NCBI RefSeq assembly: GCF_014696625.1
Contig: NZ_JACJQL010000015.1
Span: forward strand, 1 to 64,000
DNA: 64,000 bases
Source: Nostoc parmelioides FACHB-3921
GTDB taxonomy: Bacteria; Cyanobacteriota; Cyanobacteriia; Cyanobacteriales; Nostocaceae
Reading direction: 5' to 3'
Part shown: in pieces, positions 19,242-28,114 of the stretch
How positions within the stretch are numbered: position 1 is the stretch's first letter
Layout: every line of letters starts with the position of its first letter
The notes under the pieces: model-generated
Told to the model about the DNA's origin: nothing
What the model saw: the letters and a program-made list of their open reading frames with translations, nothing else
The model's database searches: none
Program-made: the position numbers and the translations under genes

Positions 19242-19356
19242 GGACAGTATCTCTGGGCTAATGCCGGTTTGCAGTAAGGACAATATTTAGTGTAGAGCGA
19301 TATTAACCCTGAGTGGAAGTCAAATGCTGACTCAATCTGATGATTTTAGTGTTGGC

Positions 19357-19412
19357 TGTTGACTGTTGACTGTTGACTGTTGACTGTTGACTGTTGACTG
19401 TTGACTGTTGAC
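19357..19412. repeat. Heptameric tandem repeat (TGTTGAC)8
   Basis: Eight exact head-to-tail copies of TGTTGAC, between hisD and mutL. This is the short tandemly repeated repetitive (STRR) type long known in heterocystous cyanobacteria. Related GTTGAC/GTCAAC runs appear near 32160, 38360, 42655 and 52706. Confidence 0.95.
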
Positions 19413-19427
19413 TTATTTTGAATTGAT

Positions 19428-21119
19428 TCATATACCGTGACTTTTGCCAATCACCCAATGACGACGGAAAAACCGAGATAAGGAAGATTCATCTAATGAC
19501 AAATAAATCGGCCGACCGTGGGGACAGGTGCGGGGGTTGCGAGTGCGTTGCCAATCGTCTAGTAATTTCTGCATTTCTGGCAAACTCATGGGAGTACCGT
19601 TGCGAATAGCACTGCGACAGGCGACGGCTACTTGGGCTGTTTGTAAGTCGCCTCCCCAACTGAGTTCTAAAATAGCTTCGGCACAGTCTTCACGTTGTTG
19701 TAACATTGCTGGCAAGTTACGCACTGCCCAAAGTTGTTCGCCAAAGATGTCAATATCTAAACCGATGCGTTGCAGTTGGGCAACTTGGGCTGGGGATAGT
19801 TGATAAAGAATAATTGGTGGTTCAACGGGAATAAGTCGCCAGCTATCACACAATTGTTCGTATAAAACTCGCTCATGGGCAATGTGCTGTTCTACTAGCC
19901 ACATTCCCCCAGGATGTTCTGCGACTATATAAGTGTTACTAACTTGGGCTACTGCTTTTAGGTAGTGCTGAGTGTTGTCTGCTGGATTTGGGTTTTGAGG
20001 ATTAAAGTTATAGTTTCCCTTTTCTTCGGCGGCTTTGAGTAGTTGACTAACTCGCGTTGTCTGGACAGATTCTTTTATATTGGCAGCGCTAATGCGTAGT
20101 GCTTGGTTAATGGCTTGAGTCACTTGTTCTTGCCAATAACTCAAATCCTGGAGGTAAATTTCTGTTTTCGCGGGGTTGCGGTTCCAGTTGATTTGGTCAG
20201 GGGAAATCAGAAGATGGAGAAAACAAAGGGGGTAGCGATCGCGTGGTAATGTTCTGTGGAATGCTGCCAAAATTGTTTGTTCTAATTCTGGCGACTTAAT
20301 CATCCGTCCGTTAATTGCTACCCGTACCCAATCTGGACGATGGCGATGACAACGGTCTGGTAATCCTACAACTAGGGAAAGTGTTGTGGCGTTTGGCTCG
20401 ATGTTGGTGCTGAGTGGTGGGTTTTCTGGGTTGGGTATCTCTAGCTTGATTTCTTGTAAATCACCGGGACGTAGTTGGGGAAGAAATTGGGGTATGAGTT
20501 GCCCGGCTGAGGCGGCGGGGGAGATGGTGAACCAAATCCGGTCATTTTGCCAAACTTGCCAGGTGGTTTGGGGATGACAAAGAGCGATTTGTTGAATTGT
20601 GGCTTGCACAGCTTTCATTTGCTGTGCTGTTGTGGGTAAGCCTTGACGACGAGCCGCACAACTGGCGAATAAATTCGAGACTGTGACTACTGTACCAGGA
20701 GCGATCGCTGTCGCTTCAACTTGAGTTGCTTCCCCATTATCACCATAAACCACTCGCCAGCCCACATTTTCTGGGGCGCGACTGATAATTTCTACATCTG
20801 CTAGTGTCGTTAAACTATGTAGTGCTTCACCCCGAAATCCCAAACTATGAATTTTCCACAAATCTGCACTAGAACGAATTTTACTGGTGCTGTGGGCTGA
20901 AGCGGCTTGTTGCAAATCATCTAAGTTCATCCCGCAACCATTATCTGCCACACGAACACGCCATTGCTGCGGCCATAAATAAACTACAATTCTGTTTGCA
21001 CCTGCATCCAAGGAATTTTCTACCAATTCCCGCACTACAGCAGCAAATGAGTCGATGACCTCCCCTGCTGTAATGAGGTACACGACTTCTTGAGGTAAAG
21101 CTTGAATAGTAGATGCCAT
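19428..21119 (-). CDS. mutL: DNA mismatch repair protein MutL
   Basis: MutL couples mismatch recognition by MutS to strand removal. The 563-residue protein has the GHL ATPase motifs: ELVENSLDAGA (Glu31, Asn35), DNGCGM (Asp59) and GFRGEALHSL, then the transducer domain and a C-terminal dimerisation domain. The endonuclease motif usually read as DQHA(X)2E(X)4E appears as EQHIAHERVLYE (residues 410-421), with Asp replaced by Glu and Ala by Ile; ACRSAIRNG and CPHGRP, two other endonuclease-type motifs, are present. So it may be a weak or altered nicking MutL. It lacks the usual AAGEVVERP spelling (AGEVIDSF). The ATG at 21119 has no clear ribosome site. Confidence 0.93.
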   Translation of the reverse strand: MASTIQALPQEVVYLITAGEVIDSFAAVVRELVENSLDAGANRIVVYLWPQQWRVRVADNGCGMNLDDLQQAASAHSTSKIRSSADLWKIHSLGFRGEALHSLTTLADVEIISRAPENVGWRVVYGDNGEATQVEATAIAPGTVVTVSNLFASCAARRQGLPTTAQQMKAVQATIQQIALCHPQTTWQVWQNDRIWFTISPAASAGQLIPQFLPQLRPGDLQEIKLEIPNPENPPLSTNIEPNATTLSLVVGLPDRCHRHRPDWVRVAINGRMIKSPELEQTILAAFHRTLPRDRYPLCFLHLLISPDQINWNRNPAKTEIYLQDLSYWQEQVTQAINQALRISAANIKESVQTTRVSQLLKAAEEKGNYNFNPQNPNPADNTQHYLKAVAQVSNTYIVAEHPGGMWLVEQHIAHERVLYEQLCDSWRLIPVEPPIILYQLSPAQVAQLQRIGLDIDIFGEQLWAVRNLPAMLQQREDCAEAILELSWGGDLQTAQVAVACRSAIRNGTPMSLPEMQKLLDDWQRTRNPRTCPHGRPIYLSLDESSLSRFFRRHWVIGKSHGI

Positions 21120-21395
21120 AAACTATAGTTTATAACTTTTGGTACAGCAGTCAACAAGAGGCAGGGGGAAGGAGGCAGGGGGGCGGGGAGCAGGGGGAAA
21201 CTTTCTCCCCAGTCCCCTATCCCCGCTAAATTTTACAGATTAATTAAAATTTAAAGTATTTAATCATACTAAGTAAATTAACAATGTGAGAATAAATATT
21301 GACACCAGATGTATAATTAGCCAGTTTATTCCTGTATAACAAGATAAATTTAAAACTTATTCGTTTTCTGTTCCCTGTACCTGAATAGGAGCATT

Positions 21396-24300
21396 ATGTG
21401 GCAAAAAAATAAACAAGATAGTGGCATAGTGAATCTGGCATTATTGTTTGCCTTAACAACTACCCCCATCGCAGCAAATCTATTATTGTCAGACCCGATG
21501 CTGGCACAATCGGAGACTGACACACCCACTTTTGCGCTACCGCAAACCGTGGAAAGCGGAACGACGGTGCGGATTGATGGCTCAAGTACCTTGATAGCGG
21601 TGAATCAAAGCCTAAAACAGGGTTTTGAGCAACAGTTCACTGGTACAAGAGTAGATGTAGCTACTAATGGTACAGAAGCTGCTCTCAAATCTGTATTAGC
21701 TGGAAATATCGATGTGGCGGCTATTGGTCGTGGTCTGACCCCGGAAGAAAAAGCCCAAGGCCTGGAACAGGTCAGGTTACATCGGGAAAAGATAGCCATT
21801 ATTGTTGGGGAAGAAAATCCCTTTAAAGGCAGCTTGACCGATCGCCAATTTGCCAGAATTTTTCGCGGACGCATTACTAATTGGTCACAACTAGGAGGGT
21901 CATCAGCTAAGATTCGGGTGATTGATCGCCCTAGCACCAGCGATACCCGCGAAGCATTAAATAACTATCCAGTCTTCAAGGCTGCTAAATTTGCTACAGG
22001 CTCAACTGCGACTCAGGTAACAGAAGACAACACCGCCGAAATTGTCAAACAGCTAGGTAAAGACGGGATCAGCTACGCCAGAGCCAATCAAATATCTAAA
22101 TTGCCTGGTGTGCGGGTACTTGAATTACACGATACCCCACCAGATGACCCTAAATATCCTTTTTCTCAGCCGCTAGTTTACGTTTATAAAAAGAATCCTA
22201 GTCCAGCGATCGCCGCTTTTCTCGGTTTTGCTTTAGCATCACCAGGACAAAAAGCAATAGAAACGGCAAGAGCAGCTGAAGCAGAAGCGATCGCTAAAGA
22301 TGCAGTCCAACAAGCATCCTTCACAACCGCCAATTCTCTGGCTACACCAGCAGCTAACTCTTCCCCCACAGCAGAAACCACACCAGCAATCAATTCCTCT
22401 CCCATTCTGGAAACTACACCCACCGCTAACACTTTTCCTAATGCTGCTAGTACCAGCGCTAATGTGAATCAGCCTGCGATCGTAGCTCCCCCGGAAACAC
22501 CTAGATTGGATCGCTCCTTATTATGGTGGTTGTTGTTGCCAGTAGGGGCTATCGCTGGACTCTTATTGTGGTTTGTCAAACGTCCATCCGCAACTAAAGT
22601 ATTAGAAAGCACTACAGAACCCATTTCTGGTGAGACGGAAACATCTGCCACTGAACCATTAGTAGAAAACCGCAATGGGCTACATCCTGCCGTAAGTGAT
22701 GGCAATACTGTGACCGCAGTTGCAGGGACAAGCACAGTAGCATCCCCCACCACAAATACCACGGCTGTAGCTGATCAAGAGCCGAAAAACACCAATTACA
22801 CAAGTAATTATCAAGTAAAAATCCCGCCTGAATTGGAGCAATCACCTTGGGATATGGAAGCACCCGCATCTGTGGTTAACACTTCCTATCCTCAAATGAT
22901 TGAAGTAGGGAAAGCGCCCACTAATACAGAAACACAAACAACAGATATCGCCCCAGAAATCCCCGAAATCTCATCTACTGGGGACAATCATCACCCAATC
23001 ACAGAAGAACAACCCCAGGCACCAGAGAATTTAGCAGATCAGACTCATGGGGAGCCAGAAGATAACCAAGAACCCGAATTAACAACTTATCCAGTTAGCG
23101 AAGATACATCTGAGATAGTAGATTCACTGCCAGAATTACCAGACTTTGAGGCGATTTTTGCCGATGAACCAGAAGAAAATAGCGAAGTCGCTAACAACTG
23201 GACAGCCCCAATTATAGAACAGACAAATATCTCATCTGTTGATGCACAGGTAGAGGAAACCATAGCAGCGATCGCCTCGACTGAATTACCCCAACAAGAA
23301 ACAACGGCGGAAGTAACAGCTTCACTGCCAAAATTTGCCGATATTCCCGAAGATGCGCTCAATTTGGTAGCTGATGCAGCCGAAATTCATGAGGGTGGCA
23401 CACTGGAAAATCCAGAATATCTGACTCCAGCTAGTTTAGGGGCTTTAGCCGGTGGTGCAGTCTTAGCAGGTGTAGGGGTAGAAACCTGGGTTGGGAAAAA
23501 TGATGTTGAGGAAAGTGACACATCCACAGTGCCAGCATCACCTAATACTCCTGAAGTAGCCACAACTGAGAAGTTAGCAGACGAGGAAGAAGACAGTAAT
23601 ATTGTCCTTAGACCCCGTAACCCTGAATGGGCTTATGTTTCTTGGTATATTTCACCTAGTGATCAGCAAAAGTTCCAGGCTCAAGGTTCCTCAGAATTGG
23701 CATTGAGGCTTTATGACATTACTGGCGTTGATTTGAGTTACCAAAATCCCCACCAGGCACAGCAGTATGAATGTGAGCCAGGAACAAGCGATCGCTATGT
23801 ACCCATTCCGGCGATCGAGCGTGATTATATAATCGAAATTGGCTATCTAAGCGGCGGTGAACACTGGACTACTATTGCCCGTTCCCCCAGCGTCCACATC
23901 TTTGATCGTCTACATATAGACTCTCTGTCGCCAAATTTACCAGGAATAGACGAAGCCAGCAGTGTTGTCTTCCAGCACCGCACTTCCAAATGGGCTTATG
24001 TAAGTTGGGACATTTCCCCAACTCATCAGCAATTACTCAAGGATGCCGGGATTTCCCAGTTAGCACTACGGCTTTATGATGCCACCAATATTGACTTGAG
24101 TTACCAGCGCCCCCAATTGGTGCAGCAATATGAATTTGATGAAATCACCCGCGATCGCTATGTGTCAATTCCCCAGAGCGATCATGACTATATGACAGAA
24201 GTTGGTTACACTACCCCAGAGGGTGAATGGGTAACTATCGCCAGTTCCGACACTGTTCGTGTCTTTAGTAGTCCTCAAGGAGATTTTTGGTTCTTAGCAG

Positions 24301-24506
24301 ATACTGAGTTAATTATCCACGGAGCCACAGATCCAGGTGCAACAGTCAATATTGCCGGCAAACCAATCACCCTCAAATCTGACGGCACTTTTCACCTGCG
24401 TGTCCCCTTCTCTGAAGACTTGCTAGATTATCTGATCACTGTCAATAGTGGAGAACAAAGAAAAACCATCCGTAAGAAGTTTGTTCAAGAAACTTCGGAA
24501 AGCTAA
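21396..24506 (+). CDS. PstS-like binding domain fused to two DUF4912 domains
   Basis: A 1036-residue protein with an N-terminal signal/anchor (residues 15-45), a periplasmic phosphate-binding-protein-like domain (about 48-300; RIDGSSTLIAVNQSL, VATNGTEAALKSVLAGNID, ITNWSQLGG, DRPSTSDTREALNNY), a Thr/Ala/Pro-rich linker, a membrane helix (about 374-392), a very acidic low-complexity region (about 400-720), then two DUF4912 repeats (about 737-850 and 858-965; each with WAYVSWxISP, LALRLYD and SYQxP) and a C-terminal beta-domain. The topology puts the solute-binding part outside and DUF4912 inside. Role unknown; possibly a ligand sensor. An AGGAG site five bases before the ATG supports the start. 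Confidence 0.85.
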   Translation: MWQKNKQDSGIVNLALLFALTTTPIAANLLLSDPMLAQSETDTPTFALPQTVESGTTVRIDGSSTLIAVNQSLKQGFEQQFTGTRVDVATNGTEAALKSVLAGNIDVAAIGRGLTPEEKAQGLEQVRLHREKIAIIVGEENPFKGSLTDRQFARIFRGRITNWSQLGGSSAKIRVIDRPSTSDTREALNNYPVFKAAKFATGSTATQVTEDNTAEIVKQLGKDGISYARANQISKLPGVRVLELHDTPPDDPKYPFSQPLVYVYKKNPSPAIAAFLGFALASPGQKAIETARAAEAEAIAKDAVQQASFTTANSLATPAANSSPTAETTPAINSSPILETTPTANTFPNAASTSANVNQPAIVAPPETPRLDRSLLWWLLLPVGAIAGLLLWFVKRPSATKVLESTTEPISGETETSATEPLVENRNGLHPAVSDGNTVTAVAGTSTVASPTTNTTAVADQEPKNTNYTSNYQVKIPPELEQSPWDMEAPASVVNTSYPQMIEVGKAPTNTETQTTDIAPEIPEISSTGDNHHPITEEQPQAPENLADQTHGEPEDNQEPELTTYPVSEDTSEIVDSLPELPDFEAIFADEPEENSEVANNWTAPIIEQTNISSVDAQVEETIAAIASTELPQQETTAEVTASLPKFADIPEDALNLVADAAEIHEGGTLENPEYLTPASLGALAGGAVLAGVGVETWVGKNDVEESDTSTVPASPNTPEVATTEKLADEEEDSNIVLRPRNPEWAYVSWYISPSDQQKFQAQGSSELALRLYDITGVDLSYQNPHQAQQYECEPGTSDRYVPIPAIERDYIIEIGYLSGGEHWTTIARSPSVHIFDRLHIDSLSPNLPGIDEASSVVFQHRTSKWAYVSWDISPTHQQLLKDAGISQLALRLYDATNIDLSYQRPQLVQQYEFDEITRDRYVSIPQSDHDYMTEVGYTTPEGEWVTIASSDTVRVFSSPQGDFWFLADTELIIHGATDPGATVNIAGKPITLKSDGTFHLRVPFSEDLLDYLITVNSGEQRKTIRKKFVQETSES

Positions 24507-24579
24507 AACAGCTATGCAGCTATCTGGGATTGGTAATTGGTAATTGGAACTTCTGGTCAATTACCAATTGCCTACTACT

Positions 24580-24711
24580 AGGGAACACCAAAAAATAAAT
24601 TATCCGAAATTGATGGTTTGGTAGGGTGCATCAGTATGAATAATGTCTGAGTATAGTTAGGTGATATCGCACTGACGCACCCTACTGGATATTTTTTATC
24701 TAGAAGTTCCT
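24580..24711. mobile_element. 132-bp MITE-like element (copy 1)
   Basis: Ends AGGGAACACCAAAAAATA and, inverted, AGGAACTTCTAGATAAAAAA, with an inner inverted pair GTAGGGTGCATCAGTATG / GCACTGACGCACCCTAC. A related copy in the other orientation lies at 38226-38325. Size and layout resemble the MITE Nezha described from Anabaena, but I could not compare sequences. Its right end supplies part of the stop codon of the gene at 24710-25006. Confidence 0.7.
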
Positions 24712-25006
24712 AACATTCTGGTAAATTTTTCTCAGCATAATTGCAGTCAAAATAAATTAGAGCATCCCTTGTAGAGGTAAATGCTCTAGTTGTGGTGTAG
24801 GGGCTACTGTCGTGACTTGCGTCACGTAACCAGATTTTGAGATAGTAACTTTTGTTATCATCACTAGACCATAATTCGTAACGATACTTACCTCCCGTTC
24901 CTTGACTGCTGAGGTAGTCAGCTAGTGCTAGACTTGATGTCCCCAAAACGCTAAATGCTGTCAGGAAAGGAATTATAGCTAGTTTGAGTGTCTGGTTTAA
25001 TTTCAT
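24710..25006 (-). CDS. Small secreted protein, unknown function
   Basis: A 98-residue precursor beginning MKLNQTLKLAIIPFLTAFSV with a clear signal peptide ending near SLALADY, and a mature part of about 70 residues with KYRYELWSSDDNKSYYLKIWL and two Cys near the end (DCNYAEKNLPEC), which could pair. I start at the ATG at 25006; a TTG four codons upstream is possible. The TAG stop is formed across the edge of a MITE-like element, so the present C-terminus may be shorter or different from the ancestral one. No family recognised. Confidence 0.6.
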   Translation of the reverse strand: MKLNQTLKLAIIPFLTAFSVLGTSSLALADYLSSQGTGGKYRYELWSSDDNKSYYLKIWLRDASHDSSPYTTTRAFTSTRDALIYFDCNYAEKNLPEC

Positions 25007-25124
25007 AAATGCACACAAAAATTACTCCCTCTAGCTTCATTTATGAATGTATCTTTTTGGCTCAGTAATAACTTTGAATCTTATGTAAAAATATCGTAAT
25101 CTAGCAGCAAGAAATTAGCTGTTA

Positions 25125-25907
25125 CTAACTCGAAGCGCTGGTATAAAACCGCAAAGCAAAGCTCCAAAACTTGCTGGAAGCCCAAAAAAGCACCGCAGCC
25201 AAGACTAATGCACCTAATAACCAAGGAATTTCCACTCTACCTAATATGACTTCGGCTGGCACAGTAGTTAAAAATGTTACTGGAACTATAAAAGTGAAGA
25301 AAAAGCGATAAGCGGCAGGGTAAGCTACCATCGGATATCTACCCGCCTCTAATAACCCCCGTAACACCTCAGTAGCGTTATATATTTTTACAAACCAAAT
25401 GCTAGTTGCACCTAGTATAAACCAAAGACTGTAAAGAATTATCAAACCGCACAATAACGGAATGATGCTTGGTAGGTAGTTAGTAATTCCCAAGCCCAGG
25501 CGTTTACCTGCATAACCAATAATCACTCCACCAAAAATTAAATCTGGTACTCCCCACGGGGATATGGTGTGAGTGGAAAGCCAAAACTGACTACGTATAG
25601 GTTTGAGCAGAACAAAATCTAAAGTCCCTTCTTGGACATGGCGAACAATACGGTTGAGATTGGGAGCAAGAAAGGTAGCAGAAAATCCTTGCAGTAAAGT
25701 AAAAATTCCCAACACTACTAAAGCCGCTTCCCATGACCAGCCACTAAAAGTATAGCCATTCCGGTAAAACAAGAATAGTCCAAACAGACTGCCTGCTAAA
25801 TTGCCTATACTACTGAGGGTAGCGATGAAGAAGTTGATACGATATTCTATCTCAGCAGCGATCGCTGCACTCCAAAATAGTTTTAGTACTTTCCAGTATC
25901 TTTGCAT
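25125..25907 (-). CDS. ABC-2 type transporter permease
   Basis: A 260-residue integral membrane protein with about six hydrophobic helices and the sequence pattern of ABC-2 family permeases (EYRINFFIATLSSIGNLAGSLFGLFLFY near the start; HVQEGTLDFVLLKPIRSQFWL in the cytoplasmic loop; VPVTFLTTVPAEVILG near the end). Such permeases usually work as a pair with an ATP-binding subunit to export drugs, lipids or sugars; neither the ATPase nor a second permease is in this window, so the substrate cannot be guessed. It is divergent from the DoxX gene. Confidence 0.85.
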   Translation of the reverse strand: MQRYWKVLKLFWSAAIAAEIEYRINFFIATLSSIGNLAGSLFGLFLFYRNGYTFSGWSWEAALVVLGIFTLLQGFSATFLAPNLNRIVRHVQEGTLDFVLLKPIRSQFWLSTHTISPWGVPDLIFGGVIIGYAGKRLGLGITNYLPSIIPLLCGLIILYSLWFILGATSIWFVKIYNATEVLRGLLEAGRYPMVAYPAAYRFFFTFIVPVTFLTTVPAEVILGRVEIPWLLGALVLAAVLFWASSKFWSFALRFYTSASS

Positions 25908-25955
25908 TTTGCACCCCTAACCCAATTTCACTACCTGAATCTGGAGCTATCTACC

Positions 25956-26357
25956 ATGTTAAAAAAATACATTCCTTTGGTCGCTCGTTCTTTTCTGGCT
26001 GTGATTTTTATTTACGCTGGCGTGAACAAAGTCTTGAACTTTGCCCAGACTAGTGAATCTATGGCTAAAGCCGGACTACCTATTGTAGGAGTACTACTAA
26101 TTTTTACTATTGCATTTCAGATATTAGGCGGGCTGTCTATTATTCTCGGCTATAAAGCAGAGATTGGCGCGATTTTACTGATCATTTTCCTCATTCCTGC
26201 TACCATCGTGTTTCATAATCCCTTTGCTGACCCTAGTCAATTCAATAATTTTTTCAAGAACTTGTCGATTATTGGTGGACTGTTACTCATCCTCGCCTAC
26301 GGTTCTGGCACTCTTAGTTTAGAAGCAAGCGATCGCTCTTTTGATAGTTCAAAATAA
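25956..26357 (+). CDS. DoxX-family membrane protein
   Basis: A 133-residue protein with four membrane helices, typical length for DoxX. Signatures: ARSFLAVIFIYAGVNKVLNF, FQILGGLSIILGYKAEIGAILLIIFLIPATIVFH and SIIGGLLLILAYGSGTLS. I start at the ATG at 25956 (MLKKYIPLV); the frame is open a further 18 codons upstream but those overlap the divergent permease start. DoxX proteins are linked to redox and thiol stress in other bacteria; the role here is unknown. Confidence 0.85.
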   Translation: MLKKYIPLVARSFLAVIFIYAGVNKVLNFAQTSESMAKAGLPIVGVLLIFTIAFQILGGLSIILGYKAEIGAILLIIFLIPATIVFHNPFADPSQFNNFFKNLSIIGGLLLILAYGSGTLSLEASDRSFDSSK

Positions 26358-26385
26358 AACCTGATGGGATAAGGGAGACACAAAG

Positions 26386-26464
26386 AGGACTTACGCCCCC
26401 TACACCCCTATACCCCTACATCCTTACCAAAAGCCTTGATATTTCGTTCTCATGGGTAAGTCCT
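26386..26464. repeat. AGGACTTAC inverted-repeat element (short copy)
   Basis: Begins AGGACTTACGCC and ends GGGTAAGTCCT, enclosing a CCCCTACACCCCTATACC-type low-complexity run and TTTCGTTCTCATG. Related longer copies lie at 28115 and 29141. It sits between DoxX and the convergent DAHP synthase gene. Confidence 0.65.
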
Positions 26465-26498
26465 AACAAAATTATGTCTCCCCACTCCCAGGAAAAAT

Positions 26499-27371
26499 TT
26501 AAGCCACACAACAAATAGGGGTAGGCTTGAAACCCACCCCTTTTGTTTCTGATATAGTCCGTCCCACAGCTAAAGCTACAGGCTTTAAACTATCAACCAA
26601 GCTCACCATATCTTCTAGAGATAAAGCCTGACGGGCATCAGAAACAGATTTTTCTGGTTCTGGATGACACTCAATAATTAAACCATCGGCACCACAAGCC
26701 ACAGCCGCCTTAGCTAAAGGTGCAACTAGTTCCCGTTTACCAACTGCATGGGAAGGATCGACAATCACAGGTAAATGAGTAATTTGCTTGAGTGCTACTA
26801 CTGCTGCTAAATCTAAAACATTGCGGGTGTAATTATCGAAACTACGGATACCCCGTTCACACAGCACCACATCTGGATTACCATGACTGACGACGTATTC
26901 AGCCGCCATCACAAATTCTTCTATTGTCGCGGCTAAACCACGCTTGAGAAGTATGGGCTTACCCGCTTGTCCTAAGGCTTTGAGCAAATCGAAGTTCTGC
27001 ATATTGCGGCTACCCACCTGCAACATATCAACATAGGTGGCGATCGCCTCAATTTGAGCAATTGACATCACTTCAGTCACAACGGGCATATTGTAAAGCG
27101 ATCGCACCTGAGCTAAAACATCTAATCCAGCCTCTCCCATACCTTGGAAAGCGTAGGGTGATGTGCGCGGTTTGTAAACACCACCCCGCAACGCCTGTAC
27201 AGACGAGCCTTCTAAATGTTGGGCGACCGTCTCCATTTGCTCTAAGCTTTCCACTGTACAAGGGCCACCGATAATGACTAATTCCTTTCCGCCGAAAGCA
27301 ACTGTTTCTGAGATTTGAACAATTGTCTGGTGATTAGGGTGAGATTGGGCAACGAGTTTAGCGTTAATCAT
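26499..27371 (-). CDS. aroF: 3-deoxy-7-phosphoheptulonate (DAHP) synthase, type I-beta
   Basis: Condenses phosphoenolpyruvate and erythrose 4-phosphate, the first step of aromatic amino-acid synthesis. The 290-residue barrel has [69 protein letters not shown] and [14 protein letters not shown], with the metal ligands Cys, His, Glu and Asp in place. It has no N-terminal ferredoxin-like or chorismate-mutase domain; family members of this single-domain type are generally not feedback-inhibited. That fits the attenuator found upstream, which would control it at transcription instead. An AGGAGA ribosome site precedes the ATG. Confidence 0.93.
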   Translation of the reverse strand: MINAKLVAQSHPNHQTIVQISETVAFGGKELVIIGGPCTVESLEQMETVAQHLEGSSVQALRGGVYKPRTSPYAFQGMGEAGLDVLAQVRSLYNMPVVTEVMSIAQIEAIATYVDMLQVGSRNMQNFDLLKALGQAGKPILLKRGLAATIEEFVMAAEYVVSHGNPDVVLCERGIRSFDNYTRNVLDLAAVVALKQITHLPVIVDPSHAVGKRELVAPLAKAAVACGADGLIIECHPEPEKSVSDARQALSLEDMVSLVDSLKPVALAVGRTISETKGVGFKPTPICCVA

Positions 27372-27523
27372 GGTTGGATTCTCCTAAAGGGTTGGGGATT
27401 AAGGACTGGGGAGTTATTATCAATTTTGAATTTTGAATTTTGAATTTTGTAGCTTTAGCTTTCCTTCGGAACGCTACCGCGAACCCGTAGGGTATTTTGA
27501 ATTGATGACTCCCTGGAGTGTTG

Positions 27524-27558
27524 AAAACAAAAAAGCCCAGAACCTTGGGGTTCCGGGC
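27524..27558 (-). terminator. Attenuator terminator of the DAHP synthase leader
   Basis: On the minus strand the stem GCCCGGAACC (27558-27549) pairs with GGTTCTGGGC (27544-27535) around a four-base loop, ten pairs with one G-U, followed by six Ts (27534-27529). It lies 153 bp before the aroF start and 28 bp after the leader-peptide stop. Its left arm is also complementary to the end of the leader ORF (GTTCCGGG, 27596-27589, with CCCGGAAC, 27557-27550), giving a competing antiterminator. Confidence 0.9.
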
Positions 27559-27585
27559 GCGTATGATTTATCGGCATGACGCTAT

Positions 27586-27648
27586 TTACCCGGAACTTGG
27601 TCTGGGCCAAAAGTAAAAGCTATAAAACCAGCTAATAAAATAGGTCAT
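27586..27648 (-). CDS. Aromatic-rich leader peptide of the DAHP synthase gene
   Basis: A 20-codon frame starts MTYFISWFYSFYFWP and stops just before the attenuator hairpin. Nine of its first 14 residues are Phe, Tyr or Trp (3 Y, 4 F, 2 W), which is far from chance and is the hallmark of a transcription-attenuation leader for aromatic amino acids. An AGGAG site (27668-27664) lies 15 bases upstream of the ATG, a rather long gap. By analogy with trp and phe operons, a ribosome stalled at the Tyr/Phe/Trp codons for lack of charged tRNA would leave 27596-27589 free to form the antiterminator and let aroF be transcribed. I know of no such leader annotated for this gene in cyanobacteria. Confidence 0.88.
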   Translation of the reverse strand: MTYFISWFYSFYFWPRPSSG

Positions 27649-27669
27649 GACGATGAAATTTTACTCCTG

Positions 27670-27755
27670 AAAAAACAAAAACCGCAGAGTTCGCTCTGCG
27701 GTTCACTGGGCGGTTTCCATTGGGAAACTTAATTCACACCCTGTGAACCGCCTTA
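27670..27755 (-). ncRNA. Structured RNA with strong terminator upstream of the leader
   Basis: Read on the minus strand: GCGGTTCAC (27751-27743) is complementary to GTGAACCGC (27706-27698), a hairpin GTTTCC/GGAAAC lies between, and ACCGCAGAG (27702-27694) pairs with CTCTGCGGT (27689-27681) through a CGAA loop, followed by a T-rich run to 27670. It is either a small RNA of about 90-110 nt ending here, or a second attenuator for aroF. The GGAAAC motif recalls the Yfr2 family of cyanobacterial small RNAs, a loose resemblance only. The leader ORF ribosome site begins two bases after the T-run. Confidence 0.6.
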
Positions 27756-28114
27756 CGCCAAAAATAAAAATAAAGATTGCTGCTGATTGTACTCACGATA
27801 GTAAGCGAGAAGTATATGTATTAGGTTATCTTCCAACAAAGATAACAGAAGAATTTGGTAGCGTCAAGACCAGCAAAACTTCTAGAAAAACGATAAACTC
27901 AGTACAAATCTAAGACTAAAAACCTCTTCCTGGTAGATATATAGCGGAATGTTTATTATTAATAGACCGTTCTCAATTTAGATCACTCTTATTGCTTATG
28001 TAATGAGTAATCGATGAGCATAATTATCTGTAAATCAAACTATAACATGAGCCTATAGAGGTATTTTTTACACAAAATTATTGGATTTATGAATTAAATG
28101 CAGTACAACCTATT
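27756..28114. other. A+T-rich gap, possible promoter of the upstream RNA
   Basis: No gene. This must contain the promoter for the minus-strand RNA and the aroF leader, for example near TACAAT at 27786-27791 (minus strand), but no convincing -35 box is visible. Nothing else recognised. Confidence 0.35.

Noticed and set aside
19351..19412. CRISPR-like tandem array
   Set aside because: The units are only seven bases, head-to-tail, with no spacers; it is an STRR heptamer run.
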